Below, one piece after another: positions 11,024-23,039 of a stretch of 64,000 nt of DNA. The position numbers and the translations under genes were made by a program. Under the pieces are notes generated by a model that had not been told where the DNA came from, did no database searches, and saw nothing but the letters and a program-made list of their open reading frames with translations. Source of the stretch: Adiantum capillus-veneris (Eukaryota > Streptophyta > Polypodiopsida > Polypodiales > Pteridaceae); assembly GCA_014529385.2 (NCBI GenBank), contig CM043944.1, forward strand, positions 73,151,884 through 73,215,883. Reading direction: 5' to 3'. Position 1 is the first letter of the stretch. Every line of letters starts with the position of its first letter.

Positions 11024-12047
11024 TGTCAAGAAGTGCGCAGTGCGACTAGGAAAGCGCCGGGCCTCTGACTATGAGGATTCGTAGCAAAATCAAGCAAGGC
11101 GTAGACGATTTGAAGCCAAAAACACACTAAAAAAGAACAAAACTCGAGCAATGAAAGCTCCACTTTGAAAAAGAACCAATACTAACTCAAAACTCTTGTG
11201 TGTGTGAAGATTAGGTGTAGCCTCGCTCCCGATTGCACAGATGCAGTGCTCATTCGACGTGTTAAAAACCCTAAATTTACGCTTCGATTCTTCGTCGTGA
11301 CCATTTCATGGAGGCTTGAGTACTTCATTGGAGAAGCCCAAGTAGTTATTTGAGGAGGGGAAACCCTAATTGGAGGCCTCACAGCCTCAACCATGTAGTG
11401 AAAGCAGCACGGGACTGCACTAGCACCCTGTAAAGGAATGGCTGTATCTCCTTGCTCATGTGCCCAAATGAGCTCATTCTTGGCTCTAAAAATTCCCACA
11501 CAACTTGAGCAACAATGGCAGCGCCGTTGATGTGGCATTTTGAGCTATTTTGAGCATTTTTAAGGATATTTTTAACCATTTTTAGCCCAAAAATGTCACT
11601 TGTTGTCTGTAAAAAGCCAAAACGAGCTGGGAAAAATCCCTAAAATTATGGAAAAATCCCATTGGGCTCAAATTTCACGTTGAACCTCATTTTCCCACTT
11701 GGTAAGCACTTTAGACACTTCTTTTACGCTAGCACACGAAACCTGCTATTTTTGGCTGAGATTGCCCGCATTGAACTTTCTTGGCAAAACGAGCGTGCCA
11801 CCTCGAAACACTTGACATTTGTACATTCCTAAAGCAAATTAGGCATATATTCATGTGAAAAAGCATTCCATGGCGCCACGTGTAGGGCCTCGCCCGCCCG
11901 GCAAGGTATGTACACGACTGCAACCATGACATTCATTTTCGCATATATCACACTATATACATTGTAGCATTTGGTCCCACACATCATAAACATTAAGAGT
12001 GAGGTAGATATTTTAATTTCACATTATGAACGTGCCATGGCACGACA
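11024..12047 (-). repeat. Gypsy A 3' LTR
   Basis: This is a 1024-bp direct copy of 31527-32550. Short open frames inside it (for example 11182-11538) occur in both LTRs and have no recognisable domain, so I do not call them genes. Confidence 0.93.
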
Positions 12048-12105
12048 TCCACCCCCTCTAAACCTGCACATCCTCCGGCATGTGCCACAGATATCTTTTG
12101 CAAGT

Positions 12106-12663
12106 TCAGTCTTCATTTAAGTCAACATACATGTCGATTTCATCATCGCTTGCAACAAAATCTAACGCATCATCCTCTTGTTCTTCATCCACATCCATAC
12201 CATTTTCATCAGAGCCTTCATTCTGACCTTCCTGTGAATCAAAGGGATCTGTATCACCTCTTCTTTTGAATAACTTGATTCTTTTCCCTGCAATGGGAAT
12301 CTTCATTTTTGTCCCATCTAATTCATGCAAGGTATAAGTTGCATTCCCATGTACATGCTGAACCACATAAGGACCAAATCATCTCTTTGAAAGCTTTCTT
12401 ATTGTTGAATGTTGGTTGTCAAGACTGTTGTCATACACCAACACCCAATCACCTTCCGCAATAGCTTTAGGTCTGAGCCTATGCCTCTTATCAAATCTGT
12501 CCTTATTCTTTAACCTTGCATCTTTCAATCGTGCTACTGCAATCTCAATATCTTGGGGCCTTCTTTCTAGCTGTTGTATGCGCAAAGCAAGAAGGTATTC
12601 CCTACTCATTCCATCTTCCCAAGGCAATGCATTCCATGTGGGAATTACATCCTCAATTGGCAT
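12106..12663 (-). pseudogene. Gypsy A integrase C-terminal domain and acidic tail
   Basis: Reading on from the integrase core, this part has DRFDKRHRLRPKAIAEGDWV, then a stop (TGA where TGG would fit) before GPYVVQHVHGNATYTL, which is a GPY/F-type integrase C-terminal module. A KRIKLFKRR stretch and a strongly acidic tail (DVDEEQEDDALD ...) end the polyprotein at 12106. The tail replaces the chromodomain seen in D, B and C. Confidence 0.75.
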
Positions 12664-12672
12664 TATAGGTTT

Positions 12673-13632
12673 CTAAACGTACATCAACTCAAAAGGCATA
12701 TAACCAGTAACTGAGCTATGAGTTGTACGATCAGTCCATAAAGCATAAGGCAATAACCTAGGCCACTCTCCCATTTTACCTTTGTAGGCCTTAGCCAAAG
12801 CTTTAATGATAGGAGGATGCCCATGCTCCGATTTACCATTTCCCTCAGGATTATATGCAGTAGTGAGAGTAAGTTTAATGCCCAACCTAGAGAAAAAATC
12901 CCTTGCTTTGTCAGCATCGAACTCACCCCTGTCCGCTGTTATTTTCCCAACACAACCATAACGGCTAATTACATCATTCAAGAGGAACTTACATACCCCT
13001 TCTGTGCTTTTTGTTCTTAGAGCACGACCTTCAACTTGGTTGGTTAAATCTTCCCGTGCAAGCACTATGTATCTCATTTGCCATAAGCCCAATGGCATTG
13101 TAACCAGATCTACTACCCATTTGTAATGCATGGCCAATGGGTAAGTAGGGTGCAACCCATCACGATGACGTACATTTGAATACATTTGACAGGTTTCACA
13201 GGACTCCCCAAAGTGAGATACATCTTTATACATACCTTTCCACCAATATCTCTCTTTCATTTTAGTAAAGGTGGCCCATACACCTCTATGTCCAACATAA
13301 ATACTCTCATGAAACTTTTTCATAAGCTCATTTTGAGTGTCCTTATCATTCACGACTCTCATTGGCATTCCATTTCTTTGTTTTTGATGCCTCCATAAGT
13401 ACCCATCTTTCAAAAAGTATCCATAGGCCTTTCTCCGTATTCTTTTGAACTCTTGATCAGTCCACCCTTCTTGCCTTGCCAAAGTGCTCAGATAGCGTCC
13501 AATGAGCAACCAATCACCTCGATATAGGTCCTCTGTAAATGACTCAAGTGCATTTGACAAACAAACATGATCACCCTTGGCATGAGAGATACTATAGAAC
13601 TGTGTGCCTACATCATCGCCCTCGACAACCAT
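12673..13632 (-). CDS. Gypsy A integrase
   Basis: The zinc-binding region shows HESIYVGHRGVWATFTKMKE and CETCQMYSNV. The core follows with VVDLVTMPLG (first D), ITADRGEFDADKA (second D) and AYNPEGNGKSEHGHP (third acidic residue, E). The end is TGYMPFELMYV. The enzyme inserts the cDNA in the nucleus. This part of pol is open for 319 codons and overlaps the RNase H frame at 13608-13632, so a frameshift separates the two. Confidence 0.85.
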   Translation of the reverse strand: MVVEGDDVGTQFYSISHAKGDHVCLSNALESFTEDLYRGDWLLIGRYLSTLARQEGWTDQEFKRIRRKAYGYFLKDGYLWRHQKQRNGMPMRVVNDKDTQNELMKKFHESIYVGHRGVWATFTKMKERYWWKGMYKDVSHFGESCETCQMYSNVRHRDGLHPTYPLAMHYKWVVDLVTMPLGLWQMRYIVLAREDLTNQVEGRALRTKSTEGVCKFLLNDVISRYGCVGKITADRGEFDADKARDFFSRLGIKLTLTTAYNPEGNGKSEHGHPPIIKALAKAYKGKMGEWPRLLPYALWTDRTTHSSVTGYMPFELMYV

Positions 13633-14605
13633 CTCTTCTTCTTTTTCATACCTTGCTCTTGAAGCATATCTGCAACTGGATTCTCTTTCCCTGCAATATG
13701 CTTAAATTCTGGATTCAAGGACTTTATGTAGGCAATCCATCTCAACATAGCAATGTCGGGAGTTGAGCAACTTGTGATCATTCCAAGAAGGGGTAGACAA
13801 TCAGTCTCCACTATTACATTTGCTCCTATAAAGTACTCTTTGTCACATTTCAAAGTTGTGACTACTCCCCATAATTCTCTTTCTACCTGTGGATAGTTGC
13901 GTTGACGAGCACTTAGGACTTTTGCTCCAAACCTCACCACATATCGCTTGCCATCATTATCATCTTGCCCAATCGCCCATCCAATTCCTGTGGGGCTAGT
14001 ATCCACTGTCACAATTACATATCTTCCACATTCATAGTTTGCTTTCCTCAAAGTTGGAGACATAAGCAGCAACTTCTTTAATTTCCTCATGGCATGTGTA
14101 TGCACTTCTTCCCATTGAAACTTTTGGTTCTTTCTCAAAAGCTGATACAAAGGGTCTGCTACATGTGCATAATGCAGAATCCAGATAACATAAAAAACGC
14201 ATGCACCCAAGAACCTTCGAACGTCAGTGACATTTATACATTTCTCTTTCATTCTCTGGATTACATCAATCTTTGCAGGACAAGGCCTTCTACCATATGG
14301 CCCGCACATATGTCCCATAATAAGAACTTCATTCACACCAAACACTGACATTTGGCCAGACAAGGTAAGGTTCACCACTTCCAACCTTGACAAGATATTA
14401 TCACAATCGTTGATATGGTTTGCCACATACTTTCGGCACCCCCTCGAGTCTAGAGCCACATCTTTATCACTTACATCACATCCTTTGATTGGCACATCAT
14501 CAAGGAAAGGCATTGTAGTTTGCGGTATGAAGTCACGTAGGACTTTGTTCATACCATTCATCATGTGTGCAACTGAATTCGTTGCCCCCTGAGGTAAGGT
14601 GCACA
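13608..14605 (-). pseudogene. Gypsy A RT (3' part) and RNase H
   Basis: This continues the RT interrupted by element B: CTLPQGATNSVAHMMNGMNK, then the catalytic box MPFLDDVPIKG. The RT thumb follows (RRFLGACVFYVIW), then RNase H (IVTVDTSPTGIGWAIGQDD, FGAKVLSARQRNYPQVEREL, IVETDCLPL). The box FLDDVPIKG is unlike the YVDD/FIDD-I-VFS of the other gypsy elements here. The 5' half is at 21063-21937. The join at the TCCTT duplication keeps the sense LGLVRM-CTLPQG. Confidence 0.87.
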
Positions 14606-14610
14606 TCCTT

Positions 14611-15135
14611 TGTCACAAAGTGATGACGTGGCGGATAGCAAAAACCCTAATTTCTGCCAGAAACCCTAATTTTCGAAAATCGTGGAGGCTATTAAAAAAA
14701 AAATATATATTTTTGAAAATGATGAGCGACGCAAATTTTGCTTTTTCTCTACAATATGAGAAAGAGAGAGAATGCTTTTGCTTTCAAGTTTTGACTCTCT
14801 GTGAGAGAGAGAGAGAGCAATTGCTTTTGATTTGAAGCTTTTGGGGCTTTGCTTTTGGGCATCCCTTGTAACCTTTAAATTAGTGGTGAGGGCCTCACTT
14901 CTTAGAGCATTTGGATGCAGAGTCTAAGAATGAAACCCTAGCCACTCTCTTGTACTTTGAACTGATTAATATAAAAAGAAATACCGAAAGGGGCGCCAGT
15001 CTTTGGGGCCAATATCTCTAGGCACGGAACTCCACCGAGCCAGTGCAAATCTATTGTGATCTGTGAATTGTTTTGAAGTGGTTATTTGGTGCTGTCGCGA
15101 TTGATTTTTGACTTGGAGTGTCCAAGTCTGTTACA
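14611..15135 (+). repeat. Gypsy B 5' LTR
   Basis: It is 525 bp. TGATGACGTGGC lies near its start. AG-rich GAGAGAGAGA tracts and the family-typical 'ggggcgccagtctttggggcc' sequence lie further along. It is followed directly by the PBS. Confidence 0.93.
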
Positions 15136-15206
15136 GTGGTATCAGAGCACGGCTGATTTCTCTTCTACGGGAAATCCGATCCCCAAATTTTTTTTCTGCA
15201 GCACCT

Positions 15207-16775
15207 ATGGCTTCAGGCAATGATCAGTCGACTCCCTCTGCATCTGGAGATGTGGGCAGGGATCACAACGAAGATTCCGGCACGGAGTATGGCCCGCCTA
15301 GGCCTACTCAGGCGGAGCAGCAAGAGATGGAGCGTCGTCAATTGATTGGCGATGCAACAAAGATGATGCTCAATTTTGTCAAGGACCCGAAGATGGGAAA
15401 ATATATGAACCAGACCTCTTTGGAAGAGGTACAGATGGAGTGGCAGAGAACCACAACACCACTCCCAAAACCCGCTCTCAAGAAACCTTCTACTTCCAAG
15501 AAAATATACGGAGAAGGAACTGGAGAACGTGGTTGATGCACGGATTGCTCAGCTTTTTGACGCGCAAAAGAAAGCCAAAAAGCACGGCAAAAAGCAGAAG
15601 AAAAGCACTGACTTTCCAGGTTATTTGGGTCGTCAATCGACTTTTGGCAAGGCAAAGAAACAGAAGAAGCGTGTTCGATTTGAAGGAGTACCCAGTTCTT
15701 CTTCTTCTTCTTCTTCTTCTGATAGTTCTTCTAGCTCCTCGGATTCGAGCGAAGAAGACAGAAAAGGTAAAAAGCGAAGCAAGAAACAAAGCTTTGGAAA
15801 GGGCAAGAAAAAGGTAAAGAAGGCTACATCTCGCCCAGAGACTGACAGTTCTACTGAGGACTCGTCTACAGACAGCTCAGATTCCGATGACGGAAAGTTT
15901 TATGCGAACAAGAAGAATTTTTAAAAAGCCAACCAGTATGACTTTCTCGAAGATAAAAGCAAGAAAGTCCGAGAGTTTAAGGAAGGTGGCCACTCGATCA
16001 AGTTTGATACTTTTCAGGATACTCAAATGCTTCGAAAGCTTTGTCTTTTATACAGCAGTTTGACATCGCTTTCGCGGGAGGACGCTATTCAGAGCACTCC
16101 AAGATTCGGAGAGCTACCTCTTACCTTAAGGGGAATGCTCGTACTTGGTGGTCCACGCTTCTTTTAACAAGAGTGCGCCAATTAAATGGCTGAAGTTTAA
16201 GAAGATTTTTATTTCTTCTTGGTTGACGCAAGAATATGAACGAGATGTACGAGCTGCTTGGAACCATCTTCGGATGACCAAGAAAGATACAATCATTGAA
16301 GAAGATACAATTCTAGAGCTCTTTTCTACCCGCCTCTTCATTCAAGAAGATCTCGTTCAAAGAACAGATTGAGCGGTTTACCTTGGGTCTACCTATAGAG
16401 ATCCGAGATCACTGCTTGGAACAAAAGTTAGCTTCTATTCAGGAGTTGATGAGTCATGCAAAGCGGGGTTTTGCCATTCACTCTGGCAGTCTGACCTACC
16501 CCACAGATGAGGCCATGACACAACGAGCCGAACAGACTTCTGGGAATGAAAGTAGAAAGAAAAAGAGCAACCCCGAGAAAAATGATGCACGACCTAAGCT
16601 TACTCCTGAGGAGAGAGCTCGCTTCATCAGAGAGGGGAAGTGCTTTGGATGCGGGGAACATGTACATATCGCCGCGAAGTGCCCTATAAAGGCACAGAAA
16701 GAACAGAATGATAAAGACGACAATAGGCCTGAGAGTTCGAGAGCAGCTGAGAAACGTGGTAGAAAAGGCAGATAG
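15207..16775 (+). pseudogene. Gypsy B gag with CCHC zinc knuckle
   Basis: The ATG at 15207 starts MASGNDQSTPSASGD, and the same region in D is recognisable. The frame shifts near 15510 into VVDARIAQLF ... and a low-complexity part (a serine run at about 15695-15750 and acidic/serine clusters). Core gag text follows in other frames (WNHLRMTKKDTI, then GLPIEIRDHCLEQKLASIQEL). The zinc knuckle CFGCGEHVHIAAKC (C-x2-C-x4-H-x4-C) is complete at 16640-16682. At least three frameshifts or stops make it non-functional. Confidence 0.82.
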
Positions 16776-16825
16776 AAAAGCAGAACTGGTACCACATGGC
16801 GTGGGACCTGCACCGAATCAAATGA

Positions 16826-19800
16826 ATGAAAGTACAAACTTTGCCGCTTTTGGGGCAAAGTGAAGGATCAGGAAGCTCTTTTGAAGGAGCCAAGCCTTCT
16901 TTTCACTTGGAATTGGCGGCTCGATTTGGAATTACGCCCGACAGATTGACGCCACAGGCAGAGGTAGTTCGACTGTCACCCGGATGGGATGTTGCCATTA
17001 CACCTAGCATTGGCAAACTTTGTTTGCAATGACAGGGGTGTTGAGGGCACGCGAGTGACGTTCTACTCAGGATCCCTTGGTACCACAAGAACTACGCCGT
17101 GGTTGACTACCGGGCCGAGAAAGCGACTTTGATAAATGAAGGGCTTAGAGATTGTACTTGATGAACTTCAGTTTCTTACTCATTCTTTTGGGAGAGAACT
17201 GAATGCTGGATAAAGGTTGAATATGTTTTGACCTGATCAAAAGAACGCCAAGATTTTTCTCCACACTCATGCCGATTGCTTTTCAGAGGGCCTGAAGCTC
17301 AAACCATTGATCTGATACCTGGAAGCACGCCACCGAATCGGCCAGCTTATCGTGTGAGCCGAGTACAGAATGAAAAGATTATGAACCCAGTGAAAGACCT
17401 CTTGGAAAAGGGTCTTGTCCAGCCGAGTACTTCACCGTATTGCTCTTCAGTGTTGTTGGTTTTGAAGAAAGACGGATCTTGGAGAATGTGCATCGATTAT
17501 AGCACTCTCAACGAAATCACCATCAAGAACAGATTTCTGATTCCTAGGATTGATGATTTACTCGACAGGTTACAGGGATCCTCGTGCTTTAGCAGGATTG
17601 ACTTGAAGAGTGGATATCATCAGATCAGGATAGCGCTAGGAGATGTCTACAAGACAGCTTTTTGGACGACTTTTGGGTTATTTTAGTTTTTGGTGATGCC
17701 TTTTGGCTTAACCAATGCTCGTGCGACATTTAACCGGATGATGGATAGGATTTTTCGAGAGTACAGGCTATTTGTTGGCACTTTCTTTGATGACATCATT
17801 GTTTTCTCCAAGAATGAGGCAGAACACAGAGATCATCTGCTTCAAGTCTTTCACGCATTACGATATCACACGTTAGTGATTAATGCAAAGAAAGGTGAAT
17901 TTTTCCTACCAGAGATACACTTTTTGGGACACATTGTGTCAGCACAGGAGGAGTGCAAATGGACCCGGCCAAGATAGAGACTATCTGTGATTGGCCCGAT
18001 TTGAGGAATGTTCATGAAGTTAGAAGCTTCGTGGGACTGTGTTCGTACTACAGACGGTTCATACGAAAGTTTGCAGAGGTTGCTTCCCCTTTGCATACCT
18101 TGACACAGAAAGGAGTACCTTTTTTGTGGGGACCCACAGAGGTGATTGCCTTTCGGACATTGAAAGAGAAATTGACTACAAGACCTATTTTGACTTTGCC
18201 GGACTTGCAAAAGTCATTTGAAGTATATTGTGATGCTTGTGGTCGTAGTCTGGGTGCGGTCTTGATGCAAGAAGGCCATATCATAGCTTACGAGAGCCGT
18301 TTGTTCTCTAGGCCGGAGATGACAGCACAGATCTATGAGAAAGAGCTATTGGCGGTTATCCATGCTCTTACTGAGTGGCAGCATTACCTACTCGGAGCGG
18401 ATTTTACTGTCTTTACAGACCATCAGAGTTTGCGCTACTTCTTGTCACAGAAGCAGCTTTCGGAAAAGCAGATGCGGTGGGCGAACATCTTGTCACAGTT
18501 CCACTTCCAGATTGTCCATGTGCAGGGACAAAAGAATGTGGTGGGAGATGCCTTGTCTCGGAAACCGTTGGTTCTGGCTGTTTCCGCGATACGTCATAGG
18601 AGCTTCGAGGATATGGTTGATCAGTATGCCACAGATACAGATTTTGCAGATATTTTCACACGGATACGGGATGGGGAGACAGTAGCTGGATACTCCCTTC
18701 GGGAAGGCTACATGATGAAAAAGACTATGTTGTGCGTTACACAGCCGTTGAGGGATAAGGTTATGACTGAATGCCACTGTCCACCTTTTACGGGTCACCG
18801 CGGCATTGCTACCACCATGAAAGGGGTAGAGAGATACTTCTTTTGGCCGTGACTCAAAAAGGACGTGGAAGAGTTTGTGCGCAGTTGCTTGGTATGCCAG
18901 AAGGTCAAGTTTGACAAGCATAAGGCACAGGGATTGTTACAGCCTTTATCCATACCCACCCACTCCTGGGAAAGTATTGCAATGGATTTAATTTTTATCT
19001 CCCAAGAACACAGAATGATCACGATGATTTTCCGATTACATGGCACGTCTGAGACCATTGTCTCCGACAGAGACCCCAGATTTATGAGTTTGTTTTGGAA
19101 GGCAATTTGGGAGAACATTGGCACATAGTTGCAGTTCTCGTCATCGTTCCACTTGCAGACTGACGGGCAATTTGAGATTGCCAATTCAGTGATTTTAGAT
19201 TTATTGAAGTCTTGTATCTCGGATCAGAAGACTCAATGGAAAAAGAACTTACCTTTGGTGGAATTTGCCTACAATAACACGATACACTCTTCGACGGGGA
19301 AGACGCCATGTGAGATTGTTGAAAGTGCTGCGAAGGTTCCATCCTTCCTGAGCACGAAAGATTAGATATTTGAAGCGGATGAATATTCGTGAGATTTGGA
19401 TACGGCTGTTGCCAAGGTTCGCGAGACTTTGCAGGAGTCTCAAGAACGACAGAAAAAGGTAGCAGATCGCCATCGTTGCAATTTGAAATTGAAGGAGAAT
19501 GATTGGGTGCTCTTACGTTTTGAGAAGGCACATCTACGAAAGAAAAAAGGGAAAGGAGAGGCTTTTTCCAAAGCTTAGTATGTGATACTACGGACCTTTC
19601 CAGATCACTGACAAGATAAATGATGTCTCCTTCCGATTGAAACTGCCAGATACTTGGAGGATTCATAATGCATTGCATGTGAGTCTCTTGAACCCTGTTA
19701 AGGGTGATGTGCCTGATGATGGGGAGCCTGATGAGCAACCCGAAGTGGAAGAAAACGAGGAGATCCTTGTTCCTGAAGAGATTTTGGCACATAACGATAC

Positions 19801-19930
19801 GAAGAAAGGTAAAGTCCGAAGGCGGTTCTTGGTTAAATTCAAGAACTTTCCTGCATTTGATGCGATGTGGATGGAGGACCTAGCAGATACTCCTCGGATT
19901 GTGAAACTTTACCTCGATGTTTTGGTTTAG
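16826..19930 (+). pseudogene. Gypsy B pol: PR, RT, RNase H, integrase, chromodomain
   Basis: A protease remnant (ELAARFGITPDRL) lies at about 16900. RT follows: RMCIDYSTLNEITIKNRF and [16 protein letters not shown], then [17 protein letters not shown] and the catalytic box FFDDIIVFSKN. RNase H has YCDACGRSLGAVLMQEG and FTDHQSLRYFL. Integrase has HCPPFTGHRGIATTMKGVE, TIVSDRDPRF and LVEFAYNNTIHSSTGKT. The chromodomain RRRFLVKFKNFPAFDAMWM ends near 19930. Stops occur at 17684, 18850, 19126 and twice near 19363-19392. Compared with D, part of the integrase core between MDLIFI and MIFRLHG (about 40 codons) is deleted. Confidence 0.88.
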
Positions 19931-20525
19931 CATAGTCTACTCCAAACGGAACCCAGAATTCAGCTTGGCCGGAGATCTGGTGCAGTGGGATGCACAAGAG
20001 GGGAGTCACTCCGCTCCTTTGTGAACTGATGCCTCGATTTTGATACTAAAGTCACTGATGTCTCTTTGAGCTTTAAGGATACTGAGAGCTGACAGTATTC
20101 TGCTGGATGACTTTATGAAATGGAATTCCTGATAATGATACTGATTTGTTCTTGACTTCTTGTGAGTGCAGGAACTGATAGCCGAAATGACTGCAGCATT
20201 TTGGTCTGATTGATCTCGAATAGACATGGTTGCAATAGGGGTTAGTCAATCGGACATCGATGCGGTCCCGATTGGACTTAGATGTGATTGCTAGCTACAT
20301 TGCCGATAAATCATGGTCTAAGATCCGAATGAATGTTGAATGTCATGTGATGTCTGGTGATGTCCTGTGATGTCGTGTGATGTGACTGTCGATTTTGTAC
20401 ATGCGCTAGATGTGTGTTCCTAGTACGTAGGTACTAACAGTCAGTGTCTGCTAAGACGGTTTATGGCTTTTGTCGGTTTTGCAGGCGTAATCGCGATCGA
20501 TTACAATGCTTTTAAGAGGGGGGTA

Positions 20526-21057
20526 TGTCACAAAGTGATGACGTGGCGGATAGCAGAAACCCTAAAATTCCTGCAAACCCTAATTTTCTGCCAAAAACCC
20601 TAATTTGTGGAAATCCCAAGGCTATTTTTTTTTTTTGAAAATGATGAGCGACGCAAATTTTGCTTTTTCTCTACAATATGAGAAAGAGAGAGAGAATGCT
20701 TTTGCTTTCAAGTTTTGACTCTGTGAGAGAGAGAGAGAGCAATTGCTTTTGATTTGAAGCTTTTGGGGCTCTGCTTTTGGGCATCCCTTGTAATCTTCAA
20801 ATTAGTGGTGAGGGCCTCACTTCTCAGAGCATCTGGACGCAGAGTCTGAGAGTGAAACCCTAGCCACTCTCTTGTACTTTGAACTGATTAATATAAAAAG
20901 AAATACCGAAAGGGGCGCCAGTCTTTGGGGCCAATATCTCTAGGCACGGAACTCCGCCGGGCCAGTGCAAATCTATTGTGATATGTGAATTGTTTTGAAG
21001 TGGTTATTTGGTGCTGTCGCGATTGATTTTTGACTTGGAGTGTCCAAGTCTGTTACA
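20526..21057 (+). repeat. Gypsy B 3' LTR
   Basis: It is 532 bp, preceded by the polypurine tract ending at 20525 and followed by the TCCTT duplication. Between 19930 and 20525 lies a 3' untranslated stretch with no recognisable gene. Confidence 0.93.
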
Positions 21058-21062
21058 TCCTT

Positions 21063-21937
21063 ACTAAACCCAAGGGTGTCCTCATGGTAGTCAAGTCCCT
21101 GCTTTCCATTGCTAGTTGGAACTGACCATACCCTGAGTACAAATCTCCCATAGAATATATTGCCCTTCCTGCAAATGCCTCTGCAAACTCATCGACAATT
21201 GGCCCTATACCCACATTTCTGATTGTCACCTTATTTACAGGTTGCATATCCTAAATAAAGCGTAAAGAACCATTTTTCTTTGGAACTATGAACCACCTGT
21301 TTGAATACGGAGCACAAGAAGGCTCCAAGATACCCATCTTGATCTTTTCATTAAGCAACTCAATGAGTTTTGGCAAATGAGCCTTTGGAACAGGAATAGG
21401 TCTCAAGTTCCAAGGTACATGAGGGATAGTGAAGATCACCATAGGAGCAACAATGGATGGATCAACACACCCTATCTCATAAGGCTCAAATGCAAAAGCT
21501 TTTCCGTGTTTGGCAAGCATGTCTTCAAAGCATATCTTTTCAGCTTTTGTCAAACTATCCTCGCAACCAACCTTTAACTCTTTCAAAGAATCCTTTGTGA
21601 ACTTGTGTCCAATCTTGCTTGGATTACGAAGGCTAGGTTGCAAAGCAGCTTGCTCCATCTTATTTGTGCAATCTTTTGGTAGAGGTAATGCCACTGGTTT
21701 CACTTTCTTTGCCACGGACTTATACTTAGTCTCCACTCGTACATCAACACCTTGAGCATTTTTGAAATCCTCAATGACCTTGTACATTTCTATTGAGCAT
21801 ACTTTCACAACCTCACTTCCCATATGCAAATTGCAATCCATTAAAGACTCCAAATCTTGCATAGTATCCACAAACGAACACTCATCAAAAACACCTGCAA
21901 TGCATTCATCATCTTCTAGCAAACCATCCATCTTCAA
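21063..21937 (-). pseudogene. Gypsy A RT, 5' part
   Basis: The pre-RT linker includes FEPYEIGCVDPSIVAPMVIF. RT begins at LIELLNEKIKMGILEPS and WFIVPKKNGSLRFI. A stop follows, then DMQPVNKVTIRNVGIGPIVD and MGDLYSGYGQFQLAMESRDL. Element B interrupts it at LGLVRM. The phrasing DLYSGYGQFQL and the later FLDDVPIKG are those of a gypsy lineage distinct from chromoviruses. I associate it with elements of spore-bearing plants and fungi, from memory only. Confidence 0.85.
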
Positions 21938-22103
21938 ACCTCTTTGTACACTATTTACATGTTGTTCACCCCGCTTTAAGTCCTTACACTCTGTAAAAGC
22001 AATAGATCCTAGTCTGATAATCCTACAAAACTTGTAGAAAATGTATCCTTTGCATATACATCATGCGAGAACCTTTCTTTTCTTGTACCACTACAATCCC
22101 GCT

Positions 22104-22571
22104 CTACAATGGTACATGGCCAAAACCCCTCATATCCCTGTAGTCCTTGAACTCTTTGTTTGTCTTTGGCAAGGGTTGCTCTCTAAGACTTTCACGGTTC
22201 CTTTCATGGTCTACATAAACAGTAAGGAACTGTACTGCACGCTTCCCATCCCTGCTCCTTATTCTTGCATAAGCTGACCCATCATCCATCACCTTGGTTT
22301 CCATGTGAGTAGCAGTGATGTATGGTTGCCCAAGGATAAGAGGATATGTAGATATCTCTTGAACAAAGAAATTTTGGTCATCTTTCACATCCCATATAGT
22401 CACCTTAACGTTTGGACAAGCTCCGTACAACTCCCCTGATGAGTTGTTTGCTGCACGAATCATCCATCCATGATTTATATCAATTAGCCATTTTCCTTTT
22501 TGATAAAGACTCTTTGACATGAGGTTAATTTCTGACCCATGATCTATCAACGCAATGTATGGCTTTTCCAA
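22104..22571 (-). pseudogene. Gypsy A aspartic protease
   Basis: The retropepsin-like active site is read as IALIDHGSEINLMSKSLYQ. It has D-H-G-S in place of the usual D-S/T-G. It is followed by the flap/strand text VQEISTYPLILGQPYI typical of gypsy proteases. It lies between gag (22611 onward) and RT (21937), as expected. Stops separate it from both neighbours. The histidine beside the catalytic aspartate may be inactivating or lineage-specific. Confidence 0.75.
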
Positions 22572-22610
22572 GTCTCCTACTTTTACCAGCGTCTCAATAG
22601 TTGCTCTTGC

Positions 22611-23034
22611 TCAGTGACTATTCAAGTAGTAGCTCTTGTGAGTGGTCTCTACTTCATCTTCATAATCCAAGAAGTGAACGTGTTTTACTCCTCCCCTAGA
22701 CTTGTAGCATCCAACAATAGTTTCATCACCTTGTTTGCCATAGACCTGTACACCCTGTGCATTTAAAGCCTCTTCTTCACCCTGTACATGGATAGATTCA
22801 GTAAGCGATTGCCGCTTCCTCTTTATGATATCAATTATTTCTTCGTGGAATTCCCGCTTTGCTATACCAAGGACCTCACCCAAGGTAAATTCCACCTTAC
22901 TGTTTAGAATCCTCTCTTTCAAAACCTTTTTGAGATCCGTTGCTGCCTCTATATCGGATTGGAGTTTGTAGGCCGGACCCTTTGCTTTGGATTTTGTTGC
23001 ATCCTTCTTCTTGTCTTTAGAGGCTTCTTGCATA
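22611..23034 (-). pseudogene. Gypsy A gag/pol linker after the C insertion
   Basis: This is a lysine-rich segment (DKKKDATKSKAKGPAYKLQS) followed by LKKVLKERILNSKVEFTLGE and a region preceding the protease. The open frame runs into the C LTR at 23040 only by chance. The genuine upstream part is at 30166-30549, across element C, rejoined at the GGCAC duplication. Confidence 0.7.
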
Positions 23035-23039
23035 GGCAC

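Larger units (their letters stand above)
14611..21057 (+). mobile_element. Gypsy B: chromodomain Ty3/gypsy element inserted in gypsy A RT
   Basis: The LTRs are 14611-15135 and 20526-21057 (TGTCACAAAGTG ... CTGTTACA). The duplication TCCTT is exact at 14606-14610 and 21058-21062. The PBS tggtatcagagc (15137-15148, initiator Met type) follows the 5' LTR, and the polypurine tract aagaggggggta precedes the 3' LTR. The coding order gag, PR, RT, RNase H, integrase, chromodomain is on the + strand. It belongs to the same family as D. The first 90 bp of the LTRs differ by several indels, but the rest is nearly identical. Confidence 0.94.

Noticed and set aside
11182-12000. Short ORFs in the gypsy A LTR (also at 31685-32435)
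   Set aside because: They occur only because the LTR is duplicated. They have no domain, and LTRs rarely encode proteins.
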